Assembly (NCBI RefSeq): GCF_023502145.1
Contig: NZ_JAMFLI010000005.1
Location: 124,001-188,000, forward strand
Length of the DNA stretch: 64,000 nucleotides
Source of the DNA: Craterilacuibacter sp. RT1T
GTDB lineage: Bacteria; Pseudomonadota; Gammaproteobacteria; Burkholderiales; Chromobacteriaceae
Direction of reading: 5' to 3'
Shown one piece after another: positions 1 through 11,500 of the stretch. Below the pieces are notes generated by a model that did not search any database, was not told the origin of the DNA, and saw only the letters and a list, made by a program, of their open reading frames with translations. The position numbers and the translations under genes were made by a program. The stretch's first letter is position 1. The number at the start of each line of letters is the position of its first letter.

Positions 1-747
1 CGGCTTGATAGCTTCCGGCGTCAATTTGAGCGGATAGCCTTGCGCAATGGCCCGACGCACCACACGCTGGGCGTAAGCATGCCAGCTGGTTTCGCCTTGC
101 GCGGTCAGATGGTAAGTGCCGTATTTAAACTTCTCGGTCGGGCGGTCATAACTTGAAATAATCTGCGCAGTCACATCTGCGATCAGCGCGGCGCTGGTTG
201 GCGCGCCGATCTGGTCGGCCACCACATTCAACTGATCACGCTCATGCGCGAGGCGCAACATGGTCTTGAGGAAGTTCGCACCATGCACACCGAACACCCA
301 ACCGGTACGCAAGATTAAGTGGTGGCCGGTTGCCTCGCGGACGGCCTGCTCGCCTAGCCACTTGCTTTGCCCGTACACCGACTTCGGCGCAGGCACATCA
401 TCTTCCAGCCAAGGGAGGTCACCCTCGCCACTGAAGACGTAATCTGTTGAGTAATGAATGAGCAAGGCATCATGCGCAGCAGCCCACTTGGCCAATACGC
501 CGGGGGCTGCTGCGTTCACCGCCATCGCGGCAGCGGCATCCCCTTCCGCCTTGTCTACCGCGGTGTAAGCCGCCGGGTTGACAATGATCCTCGGCTGCAC
601 CTGATCGAGCACACGCTCTATTGCTGCAGGGTCAGCCAAGTCCAGCGTCTCACGCGTATACGCACACACTCTGCCCAGCGGAGCCAAAGCCCGCCGCAAC
701 TCAAAACCTAGCTGCCCATTGGTGCCGGTAATTAATATCTTGTTCAT
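1..747 (-). CDS. rfbD: dTDP-4-dehydrorhamnose reductase, C-terminus beyond window edge
   Basis: RfbD reduces dTDP-4-dehydro-L-rhamnose to dTDP-L-rhamnose, the last step of the activated rhamnose pathway in the cytoplasm. The minus-strand reading starts with an ATG at 747 and stays open to the window edge, giving 249 codons of a family that is usually about 290-300 residues, so the last part is missing. The N-terminus MNKILITGTNGQLG is the Rossmann NAD(P)-binding GxxGxxG. STDYVF, and SVYGQSK with the catalytic YxxxK, follow in the usual order. It lies 76 bp downstream of rfbB in the same direction, so the two are probably co-transcribed. rfbA and rfbC are not in the window. Confidence 0.93.
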   Translation of the reverse strand, partial: MNKILITGTNGQLGFELRRALAPLGRVCAYTRETLDLADPAAIERVLDQVQPRIIVNPAAYTAVDKAEGDAAAAMAVNAAAPGVLAKWAAAHDALLIHYSTDYVFSGEGDLPWLEDDVPAPKSVYGQSKWLGEQAVREATGHHLILRTGWVFGVHGANFLKTMLRLAHERDQLNVVADQIGAPTSAALIADVTAQIISSYDRPTEKFKYGTYHLTAQGETSWHAYAQRVVRRAIAQGYPLKLTPEAIKP

Positions 748-823
748 TTAAATTCTCATGGCCAATTGCTTAACAACCTGGCTCTAGTCGGTTTGGTTGA
801 TAAGAAATACCCAAAATATCCGT

Positions 824-1882
824 TCAACCGTACTGCTTTTGCACCCATGTGCGATACGCACCGCTGGTGACATTACCCACCCAGCCAGAGTTGGCCAAAT
901 ACCACTGCACCGTCTTGCGAATGCCGGTTTCAAAGGTCTCGGCGGGCTTCCAGCCCAACTCGCGCTCAAGCTTGCGGGCATCAATCGCGTAGCGGCGATC
1001 GTGCCCAGGGCGATCAGCAACGTAGGTCATCTGTGTGCTGTAACTCGTACCGTCGGCACGCGGAGAAAGCTCGTCGAGCAGTGCGCAGAGGGTGTGAACC
1101 ACTTCAAGATTGGGCTTTTCGTTCCAGCCGCCGACGTTATAGGTTTCGCCCAAACGGCCGGCTTCGAGCACGCGGCGGATGGCGCTGCAGTGGTCTTTGA
1201 CATACAGCCAGTCGCGTATCTGCTGTCCGTCGCCGTAGATGGGCAGCGGTTTGCCGGCGAGCGCATTGAGGATGACCAGCGGAATCAGCTTCTCGGGGAA
1301 GTGGTAAGGTCCGTAGTTATTGCTGCAGTTGGTGGTCAGCACCGGCAAGCCGTAAGTGTGGTGCCAGGCGCGCACCAGATGGTCGGAGGCGGCTTTGGAT
1401 GCCGAGTACGGACTATTGGGCTCGACGCGGTGGGTTTCACTAAACGGCGCATCGTCGAGGGCTAGTGTGCCGTACACCTCGTCGGTGGAAACGTGCAAAA
1501 AGCGGAAGGCTTGCTTCTGTGTCGTCGGCAGCTCGTTCCAGTAGCCGCGCACCGATTCCAGCAGATTGAAGGTGCCGACGATATTGGTCTGGATAAAGTC
1601 GCCCGGGCCGTGGATGGAGCGATCGACATGGCTCTCAGCGGCAAAGTTGATCACCGCACGCGGCTGATGTTCGGCCAATAGTTTGCCGACCAGTTCGCGG
1701 TCACCGATGTCGCCGCGAACGAAAATGTGGCTCAAATCGCCATCCAGCGATTTGAGCGTATCGAGGTTGCCAGCGTAGGTGAGGGCATCAAGATTAACCA
1801 CCGGCTCTTCACATTGTGCGAGCCAGTCGAGTACAAAATTAGCGCCGATAAAACCGGCACCGCCGGTGACGAGAATAGTCAT
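824..1882 (-). CDS. rfbB: dTDP-glucose 4,6-dehydratase
   Basis: Converts dTDP-glucose to dTDP-4-dehydro-6-deoxyglucose for dTDP-rhamnose synthesis. The 352-residue product begins [16 protein letters not shown], the NAD-binding glycine motif of extended short-chain dehydrogenases, and carries STDEVYG and YSASK (catalytic Tyr and Lys), as expected for RmlB. The ATG at 1882 was chosen although the frame is open to 1975, because the Rossmann motif must sit at the extreme N-terminus. It is the first gene of an rfbB-rfbD pair and follows a glycosyltransferase gene in the same direction. Confidence 0.95.
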   Translation of the reverse strand: MTILVTGGAGFIGANFVLDWLAQCEEPVVNLDALTYAGNLDTLKSLDGDLSHIFVRGDIGDRELVGKLLAEHQPRAVINFAAESHVDRSIHGPGDFIQTNIVGTFNLLESVRGYWNELPTTQKQAFRFLHVSTDEVYGTLALDDAPFSETHRVEPNSPYSASKAASDHLVRAWHHTYGLPVLTTNCSNNYGPYHFPEKLIPLVILNALAGKPLPIYGDGQQIRDWLYVKDHCSAIRRVLEAGRLGETYNVGGWNEKPNLEVVHTLCALLDELSPRADGTSYSTQMTYVADRPGHDRRYAIDARKLERELGWKPAETFETGIRKTVQWYLANSGWVGNVTSGAYRTWVQKQYG

Positions 1883-1898
1883 TTCAAAAATCCAATGT

Positions 1899-2828
1899 CT
1901 AAATTTTGTTGAATAGCGCCGCAGCCAGCAAGCCGGCATTTCCAAGCCTGGTCTGTCGGTAAAAATTACCATCACGGAAGGCAGCTAACCTGCTTAATAA
2001 ATTTCCGTGATGTACACGCTCAAATTCTGTAAGTACAGCCTGATTGCGCTCTGGCATCAACGGCACGATGGATTGCAGTGCCCGCAAATGTTGTGCACCC
2101 CATTGTTTGAAGCGTCCGCGTTTCAGCATCTTTACTCGCTCCAAGCGGGCTTGCCAGCTCATATTCGAACCGACAATATTGTTGCCATGCTGGCGGTAAT
2201 CCAGGCTCGGTTGCGCATCATAATAAACGCGCCCGCCTACCGCTGCCGTCGCGATATACACCCACCAGTCGTGGCTGACCACATCGACACACCCTGCCTG
2301 CTGGCAAACCTCTCTGGCGGCGCGATTCATCACCATGGTGTTTCCCCCGCCAATACTCTGCACCAGGGCATTCGAAAAGGAAGGCGCGCGGGTGAAAAGC
2401 GGTGAAAATCCAAGCGAATTGCCGCCATCATCCACCAGATGCGTCCGGCTACAATACAAAGCCGGTACGTTCGCAGGCTGAGTGCGCAACCAGCTCAAGG
2501 CACGACTGAGCTTATCCGCATGCCAGACATCGTCCTGGTCCGAAAAACAAAAATAATCCGCCTCTATTTCAGCAGAGCACAGCAGCGAAAGAAAATTATG
2601 GCAAAACCCTCGCTGCGGGCCATCAACTACTTTCACGGGCCGGTCATTTTCATTTTGGAAATCTTGCAACAGTAGTTGCGTCCCATCCGAAGAACCATCA
2701 TCTGAAACATGTAATGACCAGTTTTCATAGGACTGTGCTAAAAATGACTGTAATTGAGCCGTTAGGTATCGTTCACCGTTATATGCCCCCATTAAAATGG
2801 CGACATGACCCATACGCTCTTTATTCAT
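1899..2828 (-). CDS. family 2 glycosyltransferase
   Basis: A 309-residue GT-A fold glycosyltransferase, probably acting at the cytoplasmic face of the membrane to add a sugar to a lipid-linked surface glycan. The N-terminus [14 protein letters not shown], then DDGSSDGT and FSDQDDVW (the metal- and nucleotide-binding DxD region), is typical of GT2 enzymes. Next to rfbB and rfbD it could be a rhamnosyltransferase, but the acceptor and donor cannot be read from sequence. The ATG at 2828 has no clear ribosome binding site; an ATG five codons later is an alternative. Base composition is visibly less GC-rich than the flanking housekeeping genes, as is common in polysaccharide clusters. Confidence 0.85.
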   Translation of the reverse strand: MNKERMGHVAILMGAYNGERYLTAQLQSFLAQSYENWSLHVSDDGSSDGTQLLLQDFQNENDRPVKVVDGPQRGFCHNFLSLLCSAEIEADYFCFSDQDDVWHADKLSRALSWLRTQPANVPALYCSRTHLVDDGGNSLGFSPLFTRAPSFSNALVQSIGGGNTMVMNRAAREVCQQAGCVDVVSHDWWVYIATAAVGGRVYYDAQPSLDYRQHGNNIVGSNMSWQARLERVKMLKRGRFKQWGAQHLRALQSIVPLMPERNQAVLTEFERVHHGNLLSRLAAFRDGNFYRQTRLGNAGLLAAALFNKI

Positions 2829-2871
2829 TACGAAGCATCTTTTCTATATGAAAAAAATTTAATACCTTGCC

Positions 2872-3836
2872 TTACAAAATATCTCTTGAACTATCCGATT
2901 GGTAGCCAGGATCGCTACTCAATAAGACCAATTTTTTAGGCACCCTGAACCTAACTAATCTACGATATGCCCACACATAAGCGATCACAAACAATATGGT
3001 ACAAAGCTGCAGTGCCCATTGAACCCTCCAGAACAGCAAGGCGGGCATGATTGAACACAGCGCACCCCCCCATAAATAAGGCGCAGTCTGACTATTTCTG
3101 CGCGTGAGGTGCTTCGCTTCTTTACTGCCCACCATCCAGCGCACCAGCCTTTTGTACACCATCTGATGAAAATGCAGGCTATCCGGCAAGCCGGCAGCGC
3201 TCTTCCGCCATTTACGCCGCCAGATAGAAAACAGCGTTTCAAATACCGGGTAAATCAGCAATAGCAGCGGAAACCATGGCGACACCACGCCAAGGTGGCG
3301 TGCTACCAGCAACACCGCCAGCTCAGCCAAAATAAAGCCCGCTAGATAAGCCCCCGCATCCCCCGCGAAAATCAAACCGCGCGGAAAATTCCATACTAAA
3401 AAGCCCAACATGCTGCCGACCATGGCCAGGCTTAGCGCCAGCAAAGGCATATCGCCCACCGCCAGCGAGACGATGGCACCGGCTACCAGCACCTAACCTT
3501 TTTGGTCAGGTCTTCCACCAGCCCGGCGATAAACACCGGCGCACCGGCGAGCAATACCCCCCAAAACAGGTGGTTTTCAGACGGTTGCGCCCACAGCATC
3601 ACGATGCCGCCTGCCAGCAGGCCGGCCAGCATAGGCACACCCCCAATACGCGGCGTGGGGGTGGCGTGGAATTTTTGCACCCCGCCCAGATCATGATCCA
3701 TGGTGAGGCGGGCGTGCAGGTGTTGGGTACGGATCAGCACAATGCCGACCGCGAGCGAAGCAAGTAAGGCGCAAAACAAAACGGTCAGTAGCATGACAAA
3801 TCTTCCAAAATTCAAAGCCTTCCAAAAAGGGCGCAT
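2872..3836 (-). pseudogene. broken WecA/TagO-type polyprenyl-phosphate sugar-1-phosphate transferase
   Basis: Two adjacent frames together cover most of a membrane glycosyltransferase of the MraY/WecA superfamily, which starts glycan synthesis by moving a sugar phosphate to undecaprenyl phosphate. The first part (3836 to 3483) holds two membrane segments and ends GLVEDLTKKV followed by RCW and a stop. The second (3492 to 2872, another frame) resumes with a membrane segment, then WNFPRGLIFAGDAGAYLAGF, matching the conserved GDAG motif. The region that should lie between them, including the NxxDGxxGL-type aspartate motif and roughly 60-70 residues, is missing. A deletion with frameshift at about 3485-3495 is the simplest reading; an assembly error is possible. 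Confidence 0.75.
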
Positions 3837-3929
3837 AAAACGCTGCGGCGAATTCTACCCGCTGCGCCCCCTTTATTGAAGCCGCGGGTTAAAATCACTG
3901 CTGCTTTTCTGCCTCTGCCGGTTTATTTC

Positions 3930-5810
3930 ATGTTCGAATCGCTGTTGTCGTTCTCCCGCCATCACAAGATGGCGCTATTGATGTTGCTGGATGCGCTATT
4001 GCTGCCGCTGGCGCTGGTCTCGGCGGTGCTGCTGCGCCTGGGCGGTAGCTGGGACCCTAAACTCACGCCGTTTTGGTGGCTGTTTATGGTGGCGCCATTG
4101 TGGGTGGTGCCCATTTTTATCAAGCTGGGCTTGTATCGCGCCGCACTCAAATATGTGGACGACAAGATCGTGCTCACCATCTTCAGCGGCGTGTCGCTGA
4201 CGGTGCTGGTGCTGATGGCGGTGATTGTGATGGCCGGCATTACGCCGTTTCCGCGCACCTCCATCATCATCTTCTGGGTGTTTGCCATGGCGTATATCGG
4301 TGCCAGCCGCTTCTTGCTGCGCGGGCTGGTGCGGCGCATCGATGCGGTGGATGCACCACGCGAGCCAGTGATCATCTATGGTGCCGGCCATGCCGGCATC
4401 CAGCTGATGCTGGCGCTGCAAGCCGGACGCGAATACCGCCCGATGGCCTTTATCGACGACCAGCCGCAACTATGGCGCCACACCTTCCGCGGTCTGGCCG
4501 TGCATGCACCGGCCGAGCTGGCGCTTTTGGTGCAAGAGCTTTCCCCCAAAGCCATTTTGCTGGCCATGCCTTCGGTCAGCCGCGCCCGCCAGCGTGAAAT
4601 CCTGCAGCAACTGGAGCGCTATCGCGTACCGATCAAGCAACTGCCCGGCATGGCCGAGCTGGTTAGCGGTGAAGTTCGGGTGGATGCATTGCGTGAAGTC
4701 GAGGTGGAAGACCTGCTCGGGCGCGAGCCGGTGCCGCCGCGCGCCGAATTGCTGGCCGCCAATATCAGCGGCAAGGTGGTGCTGGTGACCGGCGCCGGCG
4801 GCTCGATCGGCTCCGAGCTGTGCCGCCAGATTCTAATGCTGGCACCGCGCCAGTTGCTGCTGTTCGAACAGTCCGAGTTTGCGCTGTATGCCATCCATCA
4901 GGAGCTGAGCCAGGCCGCGCCGGCCCTGATCGTTACTCCGCTGTTGGGCTCGGTCACCGACTATGAGCGCCTGCTGTCGGTGATGACGTGCTTTAAGGTC
5001 AACACGGTCTATCACGCTGCCGCTTACAAGCATGTGCCCATGGTCGAACACAACCCGGTGGCCGGCATCCTCAACAATGCCTTCGGCACCCAGACCTGCG
5101 CGCAGGCGGCCGAGGCAGCCGGGGTTGATACTTTTGTCTTGATCTCGACCGACAAGGCGGTACGCCCGACCAATGTTATGGGCGCGACCAAGCGTCTGGC
5201 CGAGCTGACGCTGCAGGCCAAGAGCCATGCCGGCAGCCGCACGCGCTTTGTGATGGTGCGCTTCGGTAATGTACTGGGCAGCTCGGGCTCGGTGGTGCCA
5301 CTGTTCAAACGCCAGATAGCCGGCGGCGGGCCGATCACCCTCACCCACCCCGATATTACCCGTTACTTTATGACCATCCCCGAAGCCGCCCAGCTGGTGA
5401 TCCAGGCCGGCGCCATGGGCGAAGGCGGTGATGTGTTTGTGCTGGATATGGGCGAGCCGGTCAAGATCATTGATCTGGCGCGGCGCATGGTGCATCTGTC
5501 GGGGCTGGAGCTTAAAGACGAGGCGCACCCGCACGGCGATATCGAAATCCGCTGCACCGGCCTCAGACCCGGCGAAAAGCTGTACGAGGAGCTGTTGATC
5601 GGCGACAACACCCTGCCGACCCATCACCCGCGCATTCTGCGCGCAGAGGAACACCTGCTGCCCGAGGCCGAGCTGCAAGCCCATATGAGCAAACTCAAGC
5701 GGGCCTGCGACGAGCTGGATGCCGAAACGGCATTTAGCCTGATGCAGCAGGTGGTGGCGGAATTCAATGCTGCCCCCAAGACCGTAGACTGGGTCGCGCA
5801 GCAAGGCTAG
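3930..5810 (+). CDS. WbpM/CapD-type UDP-sugar 4,6-dehydratase (membrane)
   Basis: A 626-residue polysaccharide-biosynthesis dehydratase, probably acting on UDP-GlcNAc to give a 4-keto-6-deoxy intermediate. Four membrane segments fill about residues 15-130. A first Rossmann-like domain follows with YGAGHAGIQL, then the catalytic domain with VTGAGGSIGSE near residue 288 and DKAVRPTNVMGATKR, where Met replaces the usual Tyr of YxxxK, as in WbpM and related enzymes. The ATG at 3930 matches the family's N-terminus (short stretch, then first helix); an upstream TTG at 3876 also fits the frame but lacks support. It is transcribed away from the rest of the polysaccharide genes and ends at a strong bidirectional terminator after a palindromic repeat. 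Confidence 0.9.
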   Translation: MFESLLSFSRHHKMALLMLLDALLLPLALVSAVLLRLGGSWDPKLTPFWWLFMVAPLWVVPIFIKLGLYRAALKYVDDKIVLTIFSGVSLTVLVLMAVIVMAGITPFPRTSIIIFWVFAMAYIGASRFLLRGLVRRIDAVDAPREPVIIYGAGHAGIQLMLALQAGREYRPMAFIDDQPQLWRHTFRGLAVHAPAELALLVQELSPKAILLAMPSVSRARQREILQQLERYRVPIKQLPGMAELVSGEVRVDALREVEVEDLLGREPVPPRAELLAANISGKVVLVTGAGGSIGSELCRQILMLAPRQLLLFEQSEFALYAIHQELSQAAPALIVTPLLGSVTDYERLLSVMTCFKVNTVYHAAAYKHVPMVEHNPVAGILNNAFGTQTCAQAAEAAGVDTFVLISTDKAVRPTNVMGATKRLAELTLQAKSHAGSRTRFVMVRFGNVLGSSGSVVPLFKRQIAGGGPITLTHPDITRYFMTIPEAAQLVIQAGAMGEGGDVFVLDMGEPVKIIDLARRMVHLSGLELKDEAHPHGDIEIRCTGLRPGEKLYEELLIGDNTLPTHHPRILRAEEHLLPEAELQAHMSKLKRACDELDAETAFSLMQQVVAEFNAAPKTVDWVAQQG

Positions 5811-5824
5811 CGGCAGACGCCCCC

Positions 5825-5988
5825 CCCTCATCCGGCGCTTGCGCGCCACCTTCTCCCCCCGGGAGAAGGCATGCTGGCGGCTTTGGCGCAGGGTCTGCGG
5901 CTGATGGGTTTTCCGACTCCTGCCATAGCCGGCGACGTTGCCACGATGCCTCCCTCGCCCGCTTGCCGGGAGAAGGTCGGGGTGAGGG
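5825..5988. repeat. intergenic inverted repeat with GGGAGAAGG/CCTTCTCCC modules
   Basis: The stretch between the WbpM-type gene and the terminator begins CCCTCATCC and ends GGGGTGAGGG, with CCTTCTCCC and GGGAGAAGG modules near both ends. Such mosaic palindromes are common dispersed intergenic repeats in proteobacteria. No convincing gene lies inside; the reading frames across it are shadows. Confidence 0.6.
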
Positions 5989-6012
5989 CTTGATGCTGCC
6001 CCCCTCCCCACA

Positions 6013-6042
6013 AAAAATCCCCGGCACGTTCCGGGGATTTTT
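6013..6042. terminator. bidirectional rho-independent terminator
   Basis: A perfect 12-bp stem (AAAAATCCCCGG with CCGGGGATTTTT) closes a 6-nt loop, giving a GC stem followed by a T run on both strands. It lies between the converging WbpM-type and ComEA-like genes and can serve both. Confidence 0.92.
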
Positions 6043-6050
6043 GCGTCTGC

Positions 6051-6416
6051 TCAGTATTTAGGCTTGGCCGCCGCATCAGCCGGTGCCGGCGCTGGCGGTT
6101 TACTGCCAGGCATGGCAGGTTTAGCCGGAGAGGTGGTTTTGGCCGCTGGCATCGCGGGTTTGCCCGGGCCGACGCTTAAGTCTTTGCGCAACATGTCCAT
6201 GGTTTTATCGCCGATGCCCGGCACATTATTCAGATCTTCCACCGTTTTGAACGGGCCGTTCTTGGTACGGAAATCGATGATCGCCTTGGCTTTAGCCGGG
6301 CCAATACCATTAAGCGCTTCCAGTTCGGCCTGGCTTGCACTATTAAGATTGACCGCTGCCAGCGCGGTAGAGGACAGCAACAGGGCGCCGAGCAACCCGG
6401 CAAACAGTTTCTTCAT
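6051..6416 (-). CDS. ComEA-like helix-hairpin-helix DNA-binding protein
   Basis: A 121-residue secreted protein: signal peptide MKKLFAGLLGALLLSSTALA, then a tandem helix-hairpin-helix domain (VNLNSASQAELEALNGIGP, VPGIGDKTMDML), then a low-complexity Pro/Ala/Lys tail of about 35 residues. ComEA-type proteins bind incoming DNA in the periplasm during natural transformation, but many small HhH proteins of this kind are annotated by similarity only. The ATG at 6416 has AAGGAG eight bases upstream; the frame extends 16 codons further without a good start. It is monocistronic, ending at the terminator at 6013-6042. Confidence 0.85.
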   Translation of the reverse strand: MKKLFAGLLGALLLSSTALAAVNLNSASQAELEALNGIGPAKAKAIIDFRTKNGPFKTVEDLNNVPGIGDKTMDMLRKDLSVGPGKPAMPAAKTTSPAKPAMPGSKPPAPAPADAAAKPKY

Positions 6417-6504
6417 TGCACCGACTCCTTCATGATCAAGCAGCCCGAATGGCTGCCAAAGCACTATAGGATTATTCGTACAGAATTTCAGGAGGCAAAA
6501 AATA

Positions 6505-6561
6505 TCGCGGCTGAAGCCGCTCCTACACCGGTCTAGCCTGTAGGAGCGGCTTCAGCCGCGA
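6505..6561. repeat. REP-like palindrome downstream of gltD
   Basis: Two exactly complementary 23-nt arms (6505-6527 and 6539-6561) surround an 11-nt loop. The core GTAGGAGCGGCTTCAGCCGCG resembles a REP-type element common in pseudomonads and relatives. A half-copy of the arm (TTCAGCCGCGA) repeats at 6570-6580. It lacks a T run, so it is more likely a dispersed repeat or mRNA-stabilising hairpin than a simple terminator. Confidence 0.8.
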
Positions 6562-6587
6562 GCAGTCACTTCAGCCGCGATGGCGGC

Positions 6588-8069
<1,482 letters not shown>

Positions 8070-8109
8070 CTACACCGCTCACTCACCGAATTTTTCCACA
8101 GCCTAGCCT

Positions 8110-8490
8110 TTAAGCCGGCCCTGACTGGTCGTTTTTCAATTTGTATCGCAGCCGGTTGATCAACGCTGACAATAAGCGCCCGCAACTGGCAAGCAAGGAA
8201 AAAACAGGGTGCTCGGGCAGTAGAAAGTTCAAGCGTACGGATAGCTCCAACTGAGTATCCAGCTCGCTCAAAGAGCCGCGGGCTATCACCAGAAAGTGCA
8301 GATAATCCCGCGTTGTCGCTCGGGCAGCACCCTCGGCAATATTCGAGGGAATAGACACCGCCGCCCGGCGCATCTGGCCACTCAGACCGAAACGCTCGTC
8401 AACCGGGAAAGTACTCGTCAACGGGTAGACCATTTCAACCAGTACCATACCCTGTTGCCAGACATCCAACTGCTTGTGCGGCTTCTCCAC
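8110..8490 (-). CDS. four-helix-bundle protein, S23/IVP type
   Basis: A 126-residue protein of the four helix bundle family first known from intervening sequences in 23S rRNA genes. Characteristic pieces are LDVWQQGMVLVEMVYPLT near the N-terminus, FGLSGQMRRAAVSIPSNIAEG in the middle (quoted here with its conserved PSNIAEG) and a GSLSELDTQLELS segment. The molecular role of the family is unknown. It sits between gltB and gltD on the same strand, separating genes that are normally adjacent, and it is bounded by near-perfect inverted repeats (8029-8046 and 8497-8514), which suggests insertion as a unit. Confidence 0.85.
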   Translation of the reverse strand: MEKPHKQLDVWQQGMVLVEMVYPLTSTFPVDERFGLSGQMRRAAVSIPSNIAEGAARATTRDYLHFLVIARGSLSELDTQLELSVRLNFLLPEHPVFSLLASCGRLLSALINRLRYKLKNDQSGPA

Positions 8491-8496
8491 GCCCTA

Positions 8497-8514
8497 CTCC
8501 CTACTCCCCACTCC
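8497..8514. repeat. right inverted repeat flanking the S23-type gene
   Basis: Partner of the repeat at 8029-8046. It is part of a short CCCTACT-type heptamer run just after the gltB stop codon. Confidence 0.75.
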
Positions 8515-8518
8515 CGCC

Positions 8519-11500
8519 TTAATCCTTCAACAGCGATTCCAACTTCGCCGCCTTGGGCTTCACCAGCCAGAAGTAATCGACATAGTCGTCGAAGTTTTCC
8601 AGCATGGCGCGGCCGGTTTCCGAACCGGTCAGTTCGACATGCTTGGCAATCTTCTCCAACAGATAGGCGCGGTACATGCCCATCGCTTCGCCGTTGATCA
8701 GATTGATGTCGATCAGCTCGTTGTTGTAGCGATAAGGGAAGCGTTCGTTCTTGTCGTAGACGAAGGCAAAGCCGCCAGTCATGCCGGCACCGAAGTTGTA
8801 GCCGGTTTCACCCAGTACGATCACCGTGCCGCCGGTCATGTATTCGCAGCAATGGTCACCTGCGCCCTCGATCACCGCCAGTGCGCCCGAGTTCCTCACC
8901 CCGAAGCGCTCGCCGGCCACGCCAGCCGCGAACAGCTGGCCGCCGGTTGCACCATACAAGCAGGTGTTGCCCACGATGATGGACTCGCTGGCGCGATAAC
9001 TTGCATTCTTGGGTGGATAGATGGTCACGCGGCCACCGGCCATGCCCTTGCCGACATAGTCGTTGGCGTCGCCTTCCAGCTCCAGATGCAGGCCTGGCGC
9101 ATTCCATACGCCGAAGCTTTGTCCGGCCGAGCCGTTGAACTTGACCTTGAGGCAGCCAAACGGCAGGCCGGCAGCGCCGTGTACGCGGGCAATTTCACCC
9201 GACAGGCGCGCACCGATGGAGCGGTGGATGTTTTCGATCGGATACTCGAGCTGCAACATCTGCGTATTGTGGATGGCGCTGCGCGCATCATTCAGGATGG
9301 CCTCGGCCAGCTCGCCCTTATCAAACGAAGGGTTGGAAGCCTCCAGACAGAAGCGCGGTTCGCTGTCTGGCACAGTGCCCTGGCTGAGCAAAGGCGATAG
9401 ATCCAGCTTGTGCTGTTTATCGCCGCTACCGGATTGCAGCTCCAACAACTCCATGCGGCCGATCAGCTCTTCCATGGTGCGCACGCCCAGCTTGGCCATC
9501 CACTCGCGGGTTTCGCGCGCGATGAACAGGAAGTAGTTCATCACCATTTCCGGCAGGCCGATAAAGTACTTGGAGCGCAGCTTGATTTCCTGCGTGGCCA
9601 CGCCGGTCGCACAGTTGTTCAGATGGCAGATGCGCAGGTATTTGCAACCCAGCGCCACCATCGGGCCAGTGCCAAAGCCAAAGCTTTCCGCGCCCATGAT
9701 CGCGGCCTTGACTACATCGAGGCCGGTCTTGAGGCCGCCATCGGTCTGTACCCGCACCCGGCCGCGCAGGCCGTTGGCGCGCAGCACTTGCTGCGCCTCG
9801 GTCAGGCCCAGCTCCCACGGGGTGCCGGCATATTTCACCGAGGTCAGGGGGGAAGCGCCCGTGCCACCATCGTAACCGGAGATGGTGATCAGGTCGGCAT
9901 AGGCCTTGGCCACGCCGGCGGCAATGGTGCCCACGCCCGGCTCAGCCACCAACTTGACCGACACCAGCGCCGTCGGGTTGACCTGTTTCAAGTCAAAAAT
10001 CAGCTGGGCCAAGTCTTCGATCGAATAAATATCATGGTGCGGTGGCGGTGAAATCAGGCTCACACCTTCCTTGGCGTGGCGCAGGCGCGCGATCAGGCCG
10101 GACACCTTGTCGCCCGGCAGCTGGCCGCCCTCGCCCGGCTTGGCGCCTTGCGCAACCTTGATCTGCAGCACTTCGGCATTGACCAGATAATGCGGGGTGA
10201 CGCCGAAACGACCGGAAGCCACCTGCTTGATCTTGGACATTTTCTCGGTGCCGTAGCGCGCCGCGTCTTCGCCGCCCTCGCCCGAGTTGGAACGCCCGCC
10301 CAGACGGTTCATCGCGATGGCCAGCGCCTCGTGTGCCTCGGGGCTTAAGGCGCCCAGCGACATACCGGCCGAATCGAAACGCTTGAGGATGGCCTCGATC
10401 GGTTCGACCTCATCCAGCGGAATCGGCGTCGCAGCCAGCTTGAGCTCCATCAGGTCGCGGAACATGGCGACCGGACGGCTGTTCACCAGATGGGCATAGG
10501 TCTGGTAGGCATCGTAGTCGTCGTTCTGCACGGCTTTTTGCAGCTGCGTCACCACGTCCGGGTTGTAGGCGTGATATTCCTCGCCATGCACATACTTGAG
10601 CAGGCCGCCATGACTGATCGGGCGCATCGGGTTGAAGGCGAAGCGCGCCAGCTTTTTCTGGTCCTCTTCAAACTCGTCAAAACCAGCACCCGACAGGCGC
10701 GACACCGTGCCCTTGAGGCACAGCTCCACCACTTCTTCGTGGATACCGATTGCCTCGAACAACTGGCCGCCGCGATAGCTGGCGATGGTCGACACCCCCA
10801 TCTTGGACAGTACCTTGAGCAAGCCCTTATTGATGCCCTTGCGGTAGTGCTGCAGCGCTTCGTTGATCTTGCACTTCACATCCCCGGCATTCACCAGACC
10901 GATAATGCTCTGATAGGCCAGGTAAGGATAAACCGCGGTCGCGCCATAGCCGATCAGGCAGGCCATCTGGTGCGCATCCCGCACAGTACCGGTCTCAAGC
11001 ACGATATTGGTCTTGCAACGCAGGCCGGCGTCGATCAGCGCGTGATGTACGGCACCGGTCGCGAACAGGGCATGGATAGGCAGGCGGGTCGCGCTCAGAT
11101 TGCGGTCGGACAACACCACCACTACCGTGCCTTCGCGCACGGCCGCCAGCACATGCTGGCACAGCTTTTCCAGCGCGCCTTGCAGGCCGGATTCAGTCGG
11201 GTCGTAGCACAGATCAAAGCGGGTCGATTTGAGATGCGCCTCGGGGCGCGTCGTCACGCGCACGAATTTTTCGTGGCTGAGCACCGGGCTGCGGACTTCC
11301 AGCCGCTTGGCGTGCTCGGCACTTTCCTCGAACATATTGCGCTCGGGGCCGAACACCGAGTTCAGCGACATCACCACCGCTTCGCGTATCGGGTCGATAG
11401 GCGGGTTGGTCACCTGGGCAAACTGCTGACGCAGATAATCGAACGGCGAACGCACTTTTTGCGACAGCACCGCCATCGGCGTGTCGTCGCCCATGGAGCC

